Positions 15,520 through 23,564 of a DNA stretch of 39,234 bases are shown here, one piece after another. The DNA lies in the IMG/VR virus record IMGVR_UViG_3300044641_004149, positions 1-39,234 of that record; one strand, 5' to 3'. The notes under the pieces were generated by a model. It ran no database searches, was not told where the DNA came from, and saw only the letters and a list, made by a program, of their open reading frames with translations. This DNA is from a virus. Position numbers and translations under genes: made by a program. Each line of letters starts with the position of its first letter. Position 1 is the first letter of the stretch.

Positions 15520-16126
15520 GAAGACAAGGGCGTCACTGAATGATGTGGCGGCAAAGGCCGGGACAGACAGAAACCGCGTAACGTGGGCACTGCGTGATGA
15601 CCCCAAGCTGCCCAAGGAGTTCAAAGACAAGATCAAGAAGGCCGCAGAAGAGGTTGGTTACGTCAAGCCACCGACCAACCAACACCCAAACTCTAAGCTA
15701 GACCAAGACAAGGCTGACAAGATTGTGGAGGGTATCGTGGCCAACAAGTCACTTGCCACCATTGCTTCAGAGACAGGGTTGAGCGAGCACACCGCCTTCA
15801 AGTACATCAGGGGAGTCAAGGTACCGGTCGATTATCCAGAGAATGAGGAAGACTGGCGGAAAGACGTCACTGGGTTCCTGGAGGTCGCAATCTGGAAAGG
15901 AACGAGGCGATTGGCTCAAGAATCAATGGCTTTCATTGATGACCGTAGCTTACCCGTATCAGTAGCCGTGCTAACAGACAAGCTGGCTACGATCAAAGGC
16001 CAGCCCACCAGCATCCACCTCGCCATGACCGCCTCTGTGAGCCACCGCGACCTGATGAAGGACCTCAAGGAGCGCGATGTAACCCCCGTCAACGACGAGC
16101 AGATCCCAGACGGTGCTAACCTCTGA
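15509..16126 (+). CDS. Putative small terminase subunit with LacI-type HTH
   Basis: 205 residues from ATG 15509, which lies inside the end of the previous gene (11-base overlap). Residues about 9-50 (ASLNDVAAKAGTDRNRVTWA, then KIKKAAEEVGYVKP) are close to the N-terminal HTH of LacI repressors. A second HTH (SLATIASETGLSEHTAFKYI) follows. The C-terminal half (VAVLTDKLATIKGQPTSIHL) resembles the oligomer region of some small terminases. It sits one gap before the large terminase, the usual place of a small subunit that recognises the packaging site. No sugar-binding domain is present, so it is not a normal LacI repressor. A regulator is the alternative. Confidence 0.5.
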   Translation: MPGKKTRASLNDVAAKAGTDRNRVTWALRDDPKLPKEFKDKIKKAAEEVGYVKPPTNQHPNSKLDQDKADKIVEGIVANKSLATIASETGLSEHTAFKYIRGVKVPVDYPENEEDWRKDVTGFLEVAIWKGTRRLAQESMAFIDDRSLPVSVAVLTDKLATIKGQPTSIHLAMTASVSHRDLMKDLKERDVTPVNDEQIPDGANL

Positions 16127-16425
16127 ACTTAACCAAGGGTTCGATTCCCTGTACGCAGCATTGCCCCTGTTTGCAGGGCTTTCGAGCTGCATCAACCGCC
16201 AGTGCTAACGTCAGTGCTAACAAACGGTTCGATTCTGGTGGTCGCTGCCCCCATCCAAGGTACGATAAAATGGATTATCAGTCCCAGATTGACACCCGCC
16301 CGCAGCACCCGCCCGCGGCGCCCAGGCAAGCACAAGGCAGCCACCGCCCCCCCGGGGGAGGGGGTCGGGCATTCCGCGGCGACGGTAAAAGTCGACGGGT
16401 TCCCCAAAACGAAAAATATTGATAA
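16127..16425. other. Non-coding or weakly coding region before the large terminase, with repeats
   Basis: This stretch of about 300 bases holds direct repeats and no strong gene. GTGCTAAC occurs three times (within 16113-16120, 16202-16209 and 16214-16221), and GGTTCGATTC twice (in 16138-16147 and at 16226-16235). AGGGTTCGATTCCCT at 16136-16150 is identical in form to a tRNA T-arm, but no matching tRNA body is present. A G/C tract (about 16348-16366) can form a tight hairpin. A frame ending at 16427-16429 overlaps the terminase ATG by ATGA and has high GC3 in its last 45 codons, so a small gene here is possible. A packaging site (cos or pac) is a reasonable guess. Confidence 0.5.
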
Positions 16426-18132
16426 ATGAGCCAACCACTCTGCCTCACCTGCTCCAAGCCCTTCGATATCATCAAGCAGCGCGAAGGCCCCAAGCAGAAG
16501 CGCTTCTGCACCGAGGCCTGCAACACCATTTGGTGGAACGACCAGCCGCAGCACCCATTCCTACCCAAGATCGACGCCTCGCACCCCCGCGCACTCGAGC
16601 TCAAGCAGAAGCGCACCCAACTTGTCCTCCTCGAAAAGGCCGATCCCTACACCTACGGCTACATCCCGGACCACTGGGAGATCGCCAACACCGAGTTCCA
16701 GGCCACCCAGGAGCTCCTCATCTCCGGCGGCAACCGCGCAGGTAAAACCCTCTGGGCCGCACGCCGCGTGGTGCAAACCCTCCTCGAAAAGGAAAACGCA
16801 TCGGTCCTCTGCTGCCACACAAGTCACGCCACCTCGGTCACCGTCCAACAGCCCGCGATCTACAACTACCTGCCTGTCGCCCTCCGGGCCACCAAGAAGG
16901 GCCGCATTCACTACCTGAACTACAGCCGCAAGAATGGCTTCACCGACGGCTCATTCATCCTACCCAACGGTTCTCGCTGTGACTTCCTGAACTACACCCA
17001 ATCCGAGAACACCATCGAGGGCCGCGAGGCTGACCTGATCTGGTGCGACGAGCTGGTCCCCCAATCCTGGGTAGACACCCTCCGCTACCGCCTGATCACC
17101 CGCCGCGGCAAGCTCCTGGTCACCCAGACCCCCCTTGAAGGCGTAGCATCGGTCTACAAGGAGTTCACCGCCGGCTCCTCAATCTCCGCTTTCCACGACG
17201 CCGAGCTCATCAAGGGCAAGCAAGCCCTACCCACCTGGCCCCTCGGCAAGGCCGCCCGCACCATGGTGCAGCCCCAGACCAACCGGCGTACCGTGTTCTT
17301 CTTCTCGGAGGACAACCCCTACAACCCATTCGACGAGATGAAGAGCAAGCTGGTCACCTCGCCTATGGGGCAGATCCTGACCCGGGCCTACGGCTGGGCC
17401 TCGGACAACATCGGCAAGGCCTTCGCCCGTTTCCGCCCCGATATCCACTGCATCCCAGCCTCCAAAGTGCCCCCGGGCGGCACCCTGTACATGGTCTGCG
17501 ACCCTGCCGGCGCCCGGAATTGGTTCTGCCTGTGGCTTCTGGTCTACGAGGACGGCAAGCGCATCGTGGTCCGTGAGTTCCCGGACTTCAGCAACTACGG
17601 CGAGTGGGCCCTGCCATCCGAAAAGCCCGACGGCAAGCTCGGCCCCGCCCAAACCCTAGACGCCGGCCGGTCAATCTCCGAGTACCGCACCCTTTTCCGC
17701 CAGATCGAATCCGAGCTTGGCTACGGCGAGCCCGTGATGCGCCTGATCGACCCTAAGGCCGGTGGTTCCCCCGCTCTCTCCGAGGCCGGCGGCACGACCC
17801 TCATCGACCTCCTGGCCGAGTCCGACAACCCCCTCGACGAGCCCATGGCATTCATTCCGGCACCCGGCGTGCCCGTCGACCAGCGCACCAGTGCCATCAA
17901 CTCGCTCCTCTCCTACGACGCCACCCAGCCCCTCACCCCGCTCAACGAGCCCTCGCTCTACATCACCGACAACTGCGCCAACCTTACCTACGCACTCTCC
18001 GAGCACACCGGGCGTGACGGGCAGAAGGGCTGCACCAAGGACCCCATCGACTGCCTGGGGATGCTTTTGGTCTCCGGTCTTGCGTTCGTAGGCCATGGGG
18101 GCTTTGATTGTCGCGGCGGCGGCGGATACTAA
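16426..18132 (+). CDS. Terminase large subunit
   Basis: 568 residues. The N-terminus carries a Cys cluster (CLTCSKPF and FCTEAC) that looks like a small zinc ribbon. The ATPase follows: Walker A SGGNRAGKT near residue 100, and Walker B LIWCDEL (204-210) with the catalytic Glu. The C-terminal nuclease domain shows VCDPAGARNWFCLWLL and RLIDPKAGGSP as likely acidic strands, with DCLGMLLVSGLAF near the end. This motor cuts concatemers and drives DNA into the prohead through the portal. The start follows AT-rich DNA (AAAAATATTGATAA). Confidence 0.9.
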   Translation: MSQPLCLTCSKPFDIIKQREGPKQKRFCTEACNTIWWNDQPQHPFLPKIDASHPRALELKQKRTQLVLLEKADPYTYGYIPDHWEIANTEFQATQELLISGGNRAGKTLWAARRVVQTLLEKENASVLCCHTSHATSVTVQQPAIYNYLPVALRATKKGRIHYLNYSRKNGFTDGSFILPNGSRCDFLNYTQSENTIEGREADLIWCDELVPQSWVDTLRYRLITRRGKLLVTQTPLEGVASVYKEFTAGSSISAFHDAELIKGKQALPTWPLGKAARTMVQPQTNRRTVFFFSEDNPYNPFDEMKSKLVTSPMGQILTRAYGWASDNIGKAFARFRPDIHCIPASKVPPGGTLYMVCDPAGARNWFCLWLLVYEDGKRIVVREFPDFSNYGEWALPSEKPDGKLGPAQTLDAGRSISEYRTLFRQIESELGYGEPVMRLIDPKAGGSPALSEAGGTTLIDLLAESDNPLDEPMAFIPAPGVPVDQRTSAINSLLSYDATQPLTPLNEPSLYITDNCANLTYALSEHTGRDGQKGCTKDPIDCLGMLLVSGLAFVGHGGFDCRGGGGY

Positions 18133-18143
18133 ACCATTTCACT

Positions 18144-20231
18144 ATGCAAGGAGATTCCTACAAGCAGGCAACCGACGTGATGGCACGGGTCGGCGACGAG
18201 CCCAATGTCAGCGCACTGACCGAGGAGCTGCGGCGCTCGGCCACCGACTACGGCGTCTTCGCCCGGGTCGAGAATGCCGAGAATGTGCGCTACTGCCGCT
18301 GGCCTGGGCAGACCGACGACGGCAAGAAGTGGAATGATGCCAACCGCAACAAGCCGGCATTCCCCTGGGACGGTGCCTCCGACACCCGCATCCCGCTTGC
18401 CGACGAGGTGATCAACGGCCTCGTGGACCTCTGCAGCACCTCCTTCTGGCGCTCGATGCTCCGCGTCAGCCCCACCAACATCAGCCAGCTCGACCAGGCC
18501 GTCACCGCGCACAACCTGATGGACTGGACGGTCAATGCGAAGATGTACAATGACCTAACCCGCGAGGTCGAGCTGCTCTCCCAGTACCTCTGGACCTACG
18601 GCTGGGCCGGCGTGCACGTCACCTGGCAGCAGGAGATGGGTCAAAAGGAGCAGTACCTGACCATGGACCAGATCATGGCCCTGGCCGCCCAGTCCCCCCA
18701 AGACTCCATCCTGGCCGACCTGCCCAACCTCATCGCCAACCCCGAGGCCGACGACCAATCCGCGGAGCTCCTCCTCTCGGCTTTCCCCAACCTGCGTAAG
18801 CGCCGGGCCTTGAAGGCCATCCGCGACCTGCGCACCGATGGCGAGTGCGAGTTCCCCATCCCCACGATGGTCACGAACAAGCCCATGGTCGCAGCCCTGG
18901 CCCCCTACGACGAGCTGGTCTTCCCGCCCGAGACCACCGACATCCAGTCCGCCCGGGTAGTCTTCCGCCGGTTCTACATGACAGAGGCCCAGCTCCTGAA
19001 CAAGGTCGAGACCGAGGAGTGGGACGCCGAGTGGGCCCAGGAGGCCATCAACACGATGGGTCGCTTCAGCGACTACTCGGCCTACACCTACGGCGCCGTC
19101 GGCCTGGCCGAGAACTCCATCCTCGACCGCGAGAACCTGATCGAGGTGGTCTACGCCTACCAGAAGTCAATCGACTCCGACGGCATCCCGGGCGTGTTCT
19201 ACACCGTTTTCAGCCCCCAGGTGGGCGACAAGTGGGGCTACTTCGAGGCCCTCGACTACGCGCACGGCCAGTATCCCTTCGTCATCTGGCGCTCCGAGCT
19301 CATCCACCGCCAGATCACCGAGAGCCGCGGCGTTCCCGAGGTCTGCTCGACCTGGCAGCACGAGGTTAAGGCCCAGCGCGACTCAATCTTCGACTACACG
19401 TCCCTGGCCACTCTCCCGCCCATCGAGGTCCCCAAGACCCGCGGCGGCAACCTCAAGATCGGTCCCGCCATCCAGATCCCGGTCCTTCGCCGCGGCGAGA
19501 TCGGCTTCCTGCAACCGCCCGCCCGGGAGCCCGGTGTGGCCTTCCAACTGATCGCAGCCATCGAGGCCCAGACCGACCGCTACTTCGGCCGCCCGACCGA
19601 GAAGGTCCCCCCGGTGATCACCCAGATGCGCCAACAGCGCCTGATCAACAACTGGCTGCACGGCTGGACCGAGGCCTTCCGCCAGGTCCTTGCACTCACC
19701 CTCCAATACATCGGGCCCGCCGAGATCCAGCGCATCACAGCCTCGGCCACCCCGCTCCCGCCCGACATTCAGGACTTCGACGTGATGCTGAAGTTCGACA
19801 TCCGCGAGCTCTCGACCGACCTGGTCACCGAGAAACTCAAAGCCATCTCCACCCTCGTCCTGCCCCTCGACACCGCCGGCGTCATCGACCGCGCCAAGCT
19901 CATCTCCGTCGCCCTCCGGGCCATCGACCCGACCCTGGCCAGCGAGCTGGTGATGCAGCAGGGCCCCGCCGCGCAGAAGATGTTCAACGAGACCAACGAC
20001 GAGATCGCCCTCATGTCCCTCGGTAATCCGCCCCAACTACGCGAAAACGACCCCACCGCGCCCATGCGCCTGCAATTCAGCCAGCAAGTCCTGCAATCCA
20101 ACCCGAAGTACCAGGCCCAGCTTCAGCAGGACCCGCTCTTCCAGGCCAACCTGCAGAAGTACATTGAGAACCTGCAGTTTAGCGTGCAGCAGCAGCAGAA
20201 CGCCATCACCGGCCGCCTCGGAGTCCAATGA
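18144..20231 (+). CDS. Portal protein
   Basis: 695 residues from ATG 18144; the frame is open upstream but overlaps the terminase. Size, order after the terminase and motifs such as FPWDGASDTRIPLADEVING, WTYGWAGVHVTWQQEMGQ and HGQYPFVIWRSELIHRQITE fit podovirus-type portals. The C-terminal part is glutamine-rich (FSQQVLQSNPKYQAQLQQD), as expected of the barrel. Twelve copies would form the DNA gate of the capsid. The stop overlaps the next ATG. Confidence 0.85.
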   Translation: MQGDSYKQATDVMARVGDEPNVSALTEELRRSATDYGVFARVENAENVRYCRWPGQTDDGKKWNDANRNKPAFPWDGASDTRIPLADEVINGLVDLCSTSFWRSMLRVSPTNISQLDQAVTAHNLMDWTVNAKMYNDLTREVELLSQYLWTYGWAGVHVTWQQEMGQKEQYLTMDQIMALAAQSPQDSILADLPNLIANPEADDQSAELLLSAFPNLRKRRALKAIRDLRTDGECEFPIPTMVTNKPMVAALAPYDELVFPPETTDIQSARVVFRRFYMTEAQLLNKVETEEWDAEWAQEAINTMGRFSDYSAYTYGAVGLAENSILDRENLIEVVYAYQKSIDSDGIPGVFYTVFSPQVGDKWGYFEALDYAHGQYPFVIWRSELIHRQITESRGVPEVCSTWQHEVKAQRDSIFDYTSLATLPPIEVPKTRGGNLKIGPAIQIPVLRRGEIGFLQPPAREPGVAFQLIAAIEAQTDRYFGRPTEKVPPVITQMRQQRLINNWLHGWTEAFRQVLALTLQYIGPAEIQRITASATPLPPDIQDFDVMLKFDIRELSTDLVTEKLKAISTLVLPLDTAGVIDRAKLISVALRAIDPTLASELVMQQGPAAQKMFNETNDEIALMSLGNPPQLRENDPTAPMRLQFSQQVLQSNPKYQAQLQQDPLFQANLQKYIENLQFSVQQQQNAITGRLGVQ

Positions 20232-20470
20232 AACTGAACGACGAACAACTCTCGGAGGCCCTCTCAGTGTCCGAGGAGCACCCGGTGCTCAAGGCAATGG
20301 GCCAGGTCATCGACGACACGCTACGGGACGAGGTGCACAGCGCCATCCTACCATCACTTTCCGCGGAGGACCGTGCCTACAACGCAGGCCGGGCAGCCGC
20401 GATCAAGGATCTCATCGCACAAATCAGTGCGTTAAGAAACGGGAGGGAATTGACTTCCGGTCAGTTCTAG
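20228..20470 (+). CDS. Small protein between portal and scaffold
   Basis: 80 residues, ATGA overlap with the portal gene. Mostly helical and acidic (NDEQLSEALSVSEEHPVLKA, YNAGRAAAIKDLIAQISALR). Small helical ORFs of this sort are common between portal and scaffold in podovirus-like genomes, with no fixed function. Confidence 0.7.
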   Translation: MKLNDEQLSEALSVSEEHPVLKAMGQVIDDTLRDEVHSAILPSLSAEDRAYNAGRAAAIKDLIAQISALRNGRELTSGQF

Positions 20471-20549
20471 GCTCTCACTCACACAACGGCTTCTTGGTTG
20501 GCCTTAAACAACCATGGCGCAGCATACCCGGCTTGCAGGGTCTAAAAGC

Positions 20550-21560
20550 ATGGACATCCCGACGAATACACAGGAAGCGAAACCTGCCCAAAACACGGCA
20601 CAGCCCCCAATCAACCCGATGCAGTTCGACGAATCGGCGTTGGCGAAGCTACTGAAGACACGATTCAGCGGGGAGGAAGAGAAGGCATCAGCCGTCGAGC
20701 GACAAGTGCCGGAGCCGGAAGCCACTTCCGTGGACGATCAGGCCGAGGATGCGGAGCCGACCGCAGAACAAACGGACGCCCAGGCCGAGTCGCCTGAGCA
20801 GGAGGTTCTTTCCGAGACCGAAGAGAACAGCGACGAGGAATCGCTGGGCTACCGCAAACGCATCGACAAGCTCACGCGCCAGAAGAAAGAGGCGCTGGAG
20901 AAGGCCGAGGCGCTCGAGCGGGAGCTCAACGACGCCAAGACCAAGCTGGAGCAGACCAACGACAGGCCGACCGCGGTGCAGTCCGCTGCAGACCCGTTTG
21001 CCGATGTCTGGGAAGTGTCCAAACTCAACGATGAGTGGAGCAAGGCCCGGAATCTTAAACGGTGGTGCGAAGACAACATCGACGGCTGCGAAGTAGAGGG
21101 CAAGGAGTACAGCGCGGAGGACGTGAAGCAGATCAAGCGGCGTGTAGAAGACGCCATCGACCTGCACATACCAACCCGTGCCCGCTTCCTGCAGAACTAC
21201 CAGCAGATCAAGCCTATCGCCGAGACGCTCTACCCATGGTGGCGCGACCGTTCGGCTGCCGAGTACACCGAGGCGCAGGCCGTCCTGCGGCAACTGCCGC
21301 AGATTGCCTCACTGCCGGAGTACCAGGTGCTGGTCGGTGACTTCATTGCCGGGCGCAAGTTGCGTCTGGCGCAGGAGTCCGCCAAGGGCAAGCCATCTGC
21401 CACCCGCCCACTGGTCAAGGCACCCAGTCAGCCCGGTCGACCCACCGCAATCCCTGCAAAGAAGGATGCGGCCAAGGTCGGTCTGGATGCAGCCAAGTCG
21501 AAGTTCCGAAAGTCCGGGACGACCACCGAATTAGCCCAAGTACTCAAAAGGATGCTCTAA
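20550..21560 (+). CDS. Scaffold protein
   Basis: 336 residues from ATG 20550; an in-frame ATG at 20514 would add 12 residues, but an AGGG precedes 20550. The N-terminal third is acidic and low-complexity (Glu/Ala/Gln). A coiled coil follows (YRKRIDKLTRQKKEALEKAE, LERELNDAKTKLEQ, about residues 105-140). The end is basic (KKDAAKVGLDAAKSKFRKSG). Composition and place directly before the capsid gene identify a scaffold that guides prohead assembly and then leaves. Confidence 0.8.
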   Translation: MDIPTNTQEAKPAQNTAQPPINPMQFDESALAKLLKTRFSGEEEKASAVERQVPEPEATSVDDQAEDAEPTAEQTDAQAESPEQEVLSETEENSDEESLGYRKRIDKLTRQKKEALEKAEALERELNDAKTKLEQTNDRPTAVQSAADPFADVWEVSKLNDEWSKARNLKRWCEDNIDGCEVEGKEYSAEDVKQIKRRVEDAIDLHIPTRARFLQNYQQIKPIAETLYPWWRDRSAAEYTEAQAVLRQLPQIASLPEYQVLVGDFIAGRKLRLAQESAKGKPSATRPLVKAPSQPGRPTAIPAKKDAAKVGLDAAKSKFRKSGTTTELAQVLKRML

Positions 21561-21563
21561 ACC

Positions 21564-22634
21564 ATGCCCCTACTTCAGCCCAACCAGGGCGGCTCTGTGC
21601 CGCTCGCTTCCACCTCGTCCGCCCGTGAAGATCTGGCGGACTACATCGCCATCGTCGACGCCAAGTCGACCCCGTTCGTGTCCATGGCCCCGAAGGGCCG
21701 TGACATCGGCAATATGCAGTTCTCTTGGCAGGTCGACAATTACGGCGCCCCTGTTCTCGGTGGCGTGCCGGACGGTACCGACGTGACCGTGTCCAGCGCC
21801 TCAAACCCGGTGGTCAACCGGACCCGCCTGAACAACTACGGCCAGGCCTTCCGCCGGGACCTGCGCATCGGTTTCATCGCCGAGACCCAGGAGGTCGCTG
21901 GTGTGACCGATGAGTTGGCCAACGGCATCGCCAAGAAGCTCGTTGAGATCAAGCGCGACATGGAGTCGACCTTCATGTGCACCAACCAGGCCGCCCAGAT
22001 GGACACGGGTCCTGGTGGCAACGCCTACCGCACCGGCTCGATGGGTAACTGGTTGAACAACACCAACGCCGCCAACATCGGCGCGTGCGCCTCCGGTTCG
22101 CCCTTCCTGCCGGCTTCCGGCGCGGTCGACACCACCGCTGCGGCTTCCTTCACTGAGGCCACTGCCCAGAACGTGCTGACCGCTATCTACAGCGCCACCG
22201 GCACCTTCCGCGACTACGATTGTATCCTCGGCACCACGCTCAAGCGTGCGTTCACCAACCTCACCTCGTCTGGTGTTGCCAATCAAGTTCAGGTCGCCAA
22301 TGCCAACAGCATTGCTGCCACCAGCGTCCGCACCTTCAACCAGGACCTGTCCAGCGACACTTTTAAGGCCTCCATTGATCTTTTCGAGGGAGACTTTGGA
22401 CGGCTTATTTTGCATCCGACCCAATTTTTGGGGTCTACCACTGGCACCACGTTGACCGCCACGGCAACCAAGGGCTACGTCATCCCCATGGACATGGTCG
22501 AGGTCCGCTACGCCAAGCTGCCCCAGGTCAAGGATCTGCCCGACGCCGGCGGCGGCCCTGCCCGCCTCGTTGAGGCCATTGCCGGTCTCGTGGTGAAGAA
22601 CCCGAGCGGTTTCGGCTTCTTCAACGGCGCCTAA
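21564..22634 (+). CDS. Major capsid protein, SU10 type
   Basis: 356 residues. DLADYIAIVDAKSTPFVSMA, the FSWQVDNYGAP segment, and the later YVIPMDMVEVRYAKLP and the GLVVKNPSGFGFFNGA end fit the SU10 major head protein family (HK97 fold). It lies after portal and scaffold and is followed at once by a strong terminator, as is usual for the most abundant virion protein. No cleavage site or decoration domain is apparent. Confidence 0.88.
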   Translation: MPLLQPNQGGSVPLASTSSAREDLADYIAIVDAKSTPFVSMAPKGRDIGNMQFSWQVDNYGAPVLGGVPDGTDVTVSSASNPVVNRTRLNNYGQAFRRDLRIGFIAETQEVAGVTDELANGIAKKLVEIKRDMESTFMCTNQAAQMDTGPGGNAYRTGSMGNWLNNTNAANIGACASGSPFLPASGAVDTTAAASFTEATAQNVLTAIYSATGTFRDYDCILGTTLKRAFTNLTSSGVANQVQVANANSIAATSVRTFNQDLSSDTFKASIDLFEGDFGRLILHPTQFLGSTTGTTLTATATKGYVIPMDMVEVRYAKLPQVKDLPDAGGGPARLVEAIAGLVVKNPSGFGFFNGA

Positions 22635-22646
22635 TCAGTCTACAAT

Positions 22647-22686
22647 GGGGGAGGTCCACTCCGGGCCTCCCCCTCTTTCCTTTCTC
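22647..22686 (+). terminator. Intrinsic terminator after the capsid gene
   Basis: GGGGGAGG (22647-22654) and CCTCCCCC (22666-22673) form a perfect 8-bp G/C stem with an 11-base loop, followed by the pyrimidine-rich tail TCTTTCCTTTCTC. It would release or thin out transcription after the capsid gene and so lower expression of the genes downstream. Confidence 0.85.
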
Positions 22687-23070
22687 ATGGCTCACAATTC
22701 CGCATCCTCCGTCATCGCAAACGCTCTCGACGACCTGCCCGGCGAATTGCGCCGCGCCGTCATCAAGGAGTTCCAATCCGGCATCCAGCAGGACTGGGTG
22801 CAGGCTGGCATCCAGCAGAAGCGCATCGCCAAGGACTCGCAACGCGAGGTCCGCGCCATCGACGGCATCGGACGCCTACGGATGCGGATCGACCCCACTC
22901 TCTACCATGCCTGGGGCACCAAGTACGGGTACGATTGCTGGAAGGACTCCCAATTTTTGAAAGAGGTCGAGCGGGATAACCCCGAGGTGCGAGTGCGCTG
23001 CGGGGCTACACGCTTGCAGGTTGGATGGAGCGGTGGCACAAAACGCAGTAGTCAGAAGTTCACCCTATGA
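22687..23070 (+). CDS. Small head-associated protein of unknown function
   Basis: 127 residues from ATG 22687; an in-frame ATG at 22645 lies before the terminator stem and is unlikely. ALDDLPGELRRAVIKEFQSG and RMRIDPTLYHAWGTKYGYDC are the notable segments. It is mixed charged and helical at the start. It is the first gene after the capsid terminator and shares an ATGA overlap with the next. Probably a minor virion or head-completion protein; not recognised. Confidence 0.65.
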   Translation: MAHNSASSVIANALDDLPGELRRAVIKEFQSGIQQDWVQAGIQQKRIAKDSQREVRAIDGIGRLRMRIDPTLYHAWGTKYGYDCWKDSQFLKEVERDNPEVRVRCGATRLQVGWSGGTKRSSQKFTL

Positions 23071-23321
23071 ATGTCGGATCAAACCGCCAACTGGCCGGCG
23101 AATACGGTGGCCGGTACATCGACGCCTCCGCGGGCACTGTGACCGGCAACTGGATGGAGATCCACGCCGTCGCCACGTCCATCCTCGGCGCCGTCTCGTC
23201 CAACATCACCAACTTCCCCTCCGGCGTGACCATTCAGGCCGGCGACTCGATCTCGGGCGTCTTCACCTCGGTGGCTGTATCCTCCGGGGCGATCATCGCC
23301 TACAACCGCAAGTGGGTCTAA
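23067..23321 (+). CDS. Small beta-rich virion protein
   Basis: 84 residues, ATGA overlap with the gene before. Sequence such as VTIQAGDSISGVFTSVAVSS is typical of short beta-sandwich proteins next to phage capsid and tail genes, where a similar pattern (GD-I-G-FTS-V-SG-V-AY) recurs. Probably a structural or decoration protein. Confidence 0.65.
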   Translation: MNVGSNRQLAGEYGGRYIDASAGTVTGNWMEIHAVATSILGAVSSNITNFPSGVTIQAGDSISGVFTSVAVSSGAIIAYNRKWV

Positions 23322-23322
23322 A

Positions 23323-23562
23323 ATGCGTCTCGGTCTAGGACTAGGACTCGGCGTGCAGCAAGCCCTGGGTGGGGCTAGCGGCGGCGCCGACCTGCCTATC
23401 ATCCGGCGCGACCTGCTGCAGGAGGACGACTTCTTCGTTCTCCTGGAGGACGGCATCGACAAGATCGTCATCACTTTCGGAACCTTTGATTCCCTGCTGC
23501 TTGAGGACGCCTCGTTCCTCCTGCGGGAGGACGACGGAAAACTCATTATTCAAGCAAACTAG
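23323..23562 (+). CDS. Small protein with Leu/Asp-rich beta repeats
   Basis: 79 residues. It opens with a GLGLGLGV run and continues with short repeats (FFVLLEDGIDK, SLLLEDASFLLREDDGK) of the beta-turn kind often found near phage fibre genes. Role unknown; probably structural. Confidence 0.6.
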   Translation: MRLGLGLGLGVQQALGGASGGADLPIIRRDLLQEDDFFVLLEDGIDKIVITFGTFDSLLLEDASFLLREDDGKLIIQAN

Positions 23563-23564
23563 CC

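Noticed and set aside
16136-16170. tRNA gene suggested by a perfect T-arm sequence
   Set aside because: No acceptor, D-arm or anticodon partner could be found upstream, and the 3' end is not CCA. Kept only as part of a repeat-rich region.
16127-16425. Functional attachment site of a temperate phage
   Set aside because: No integrase, excisionase or repressor gene was seen anywhere in the window.
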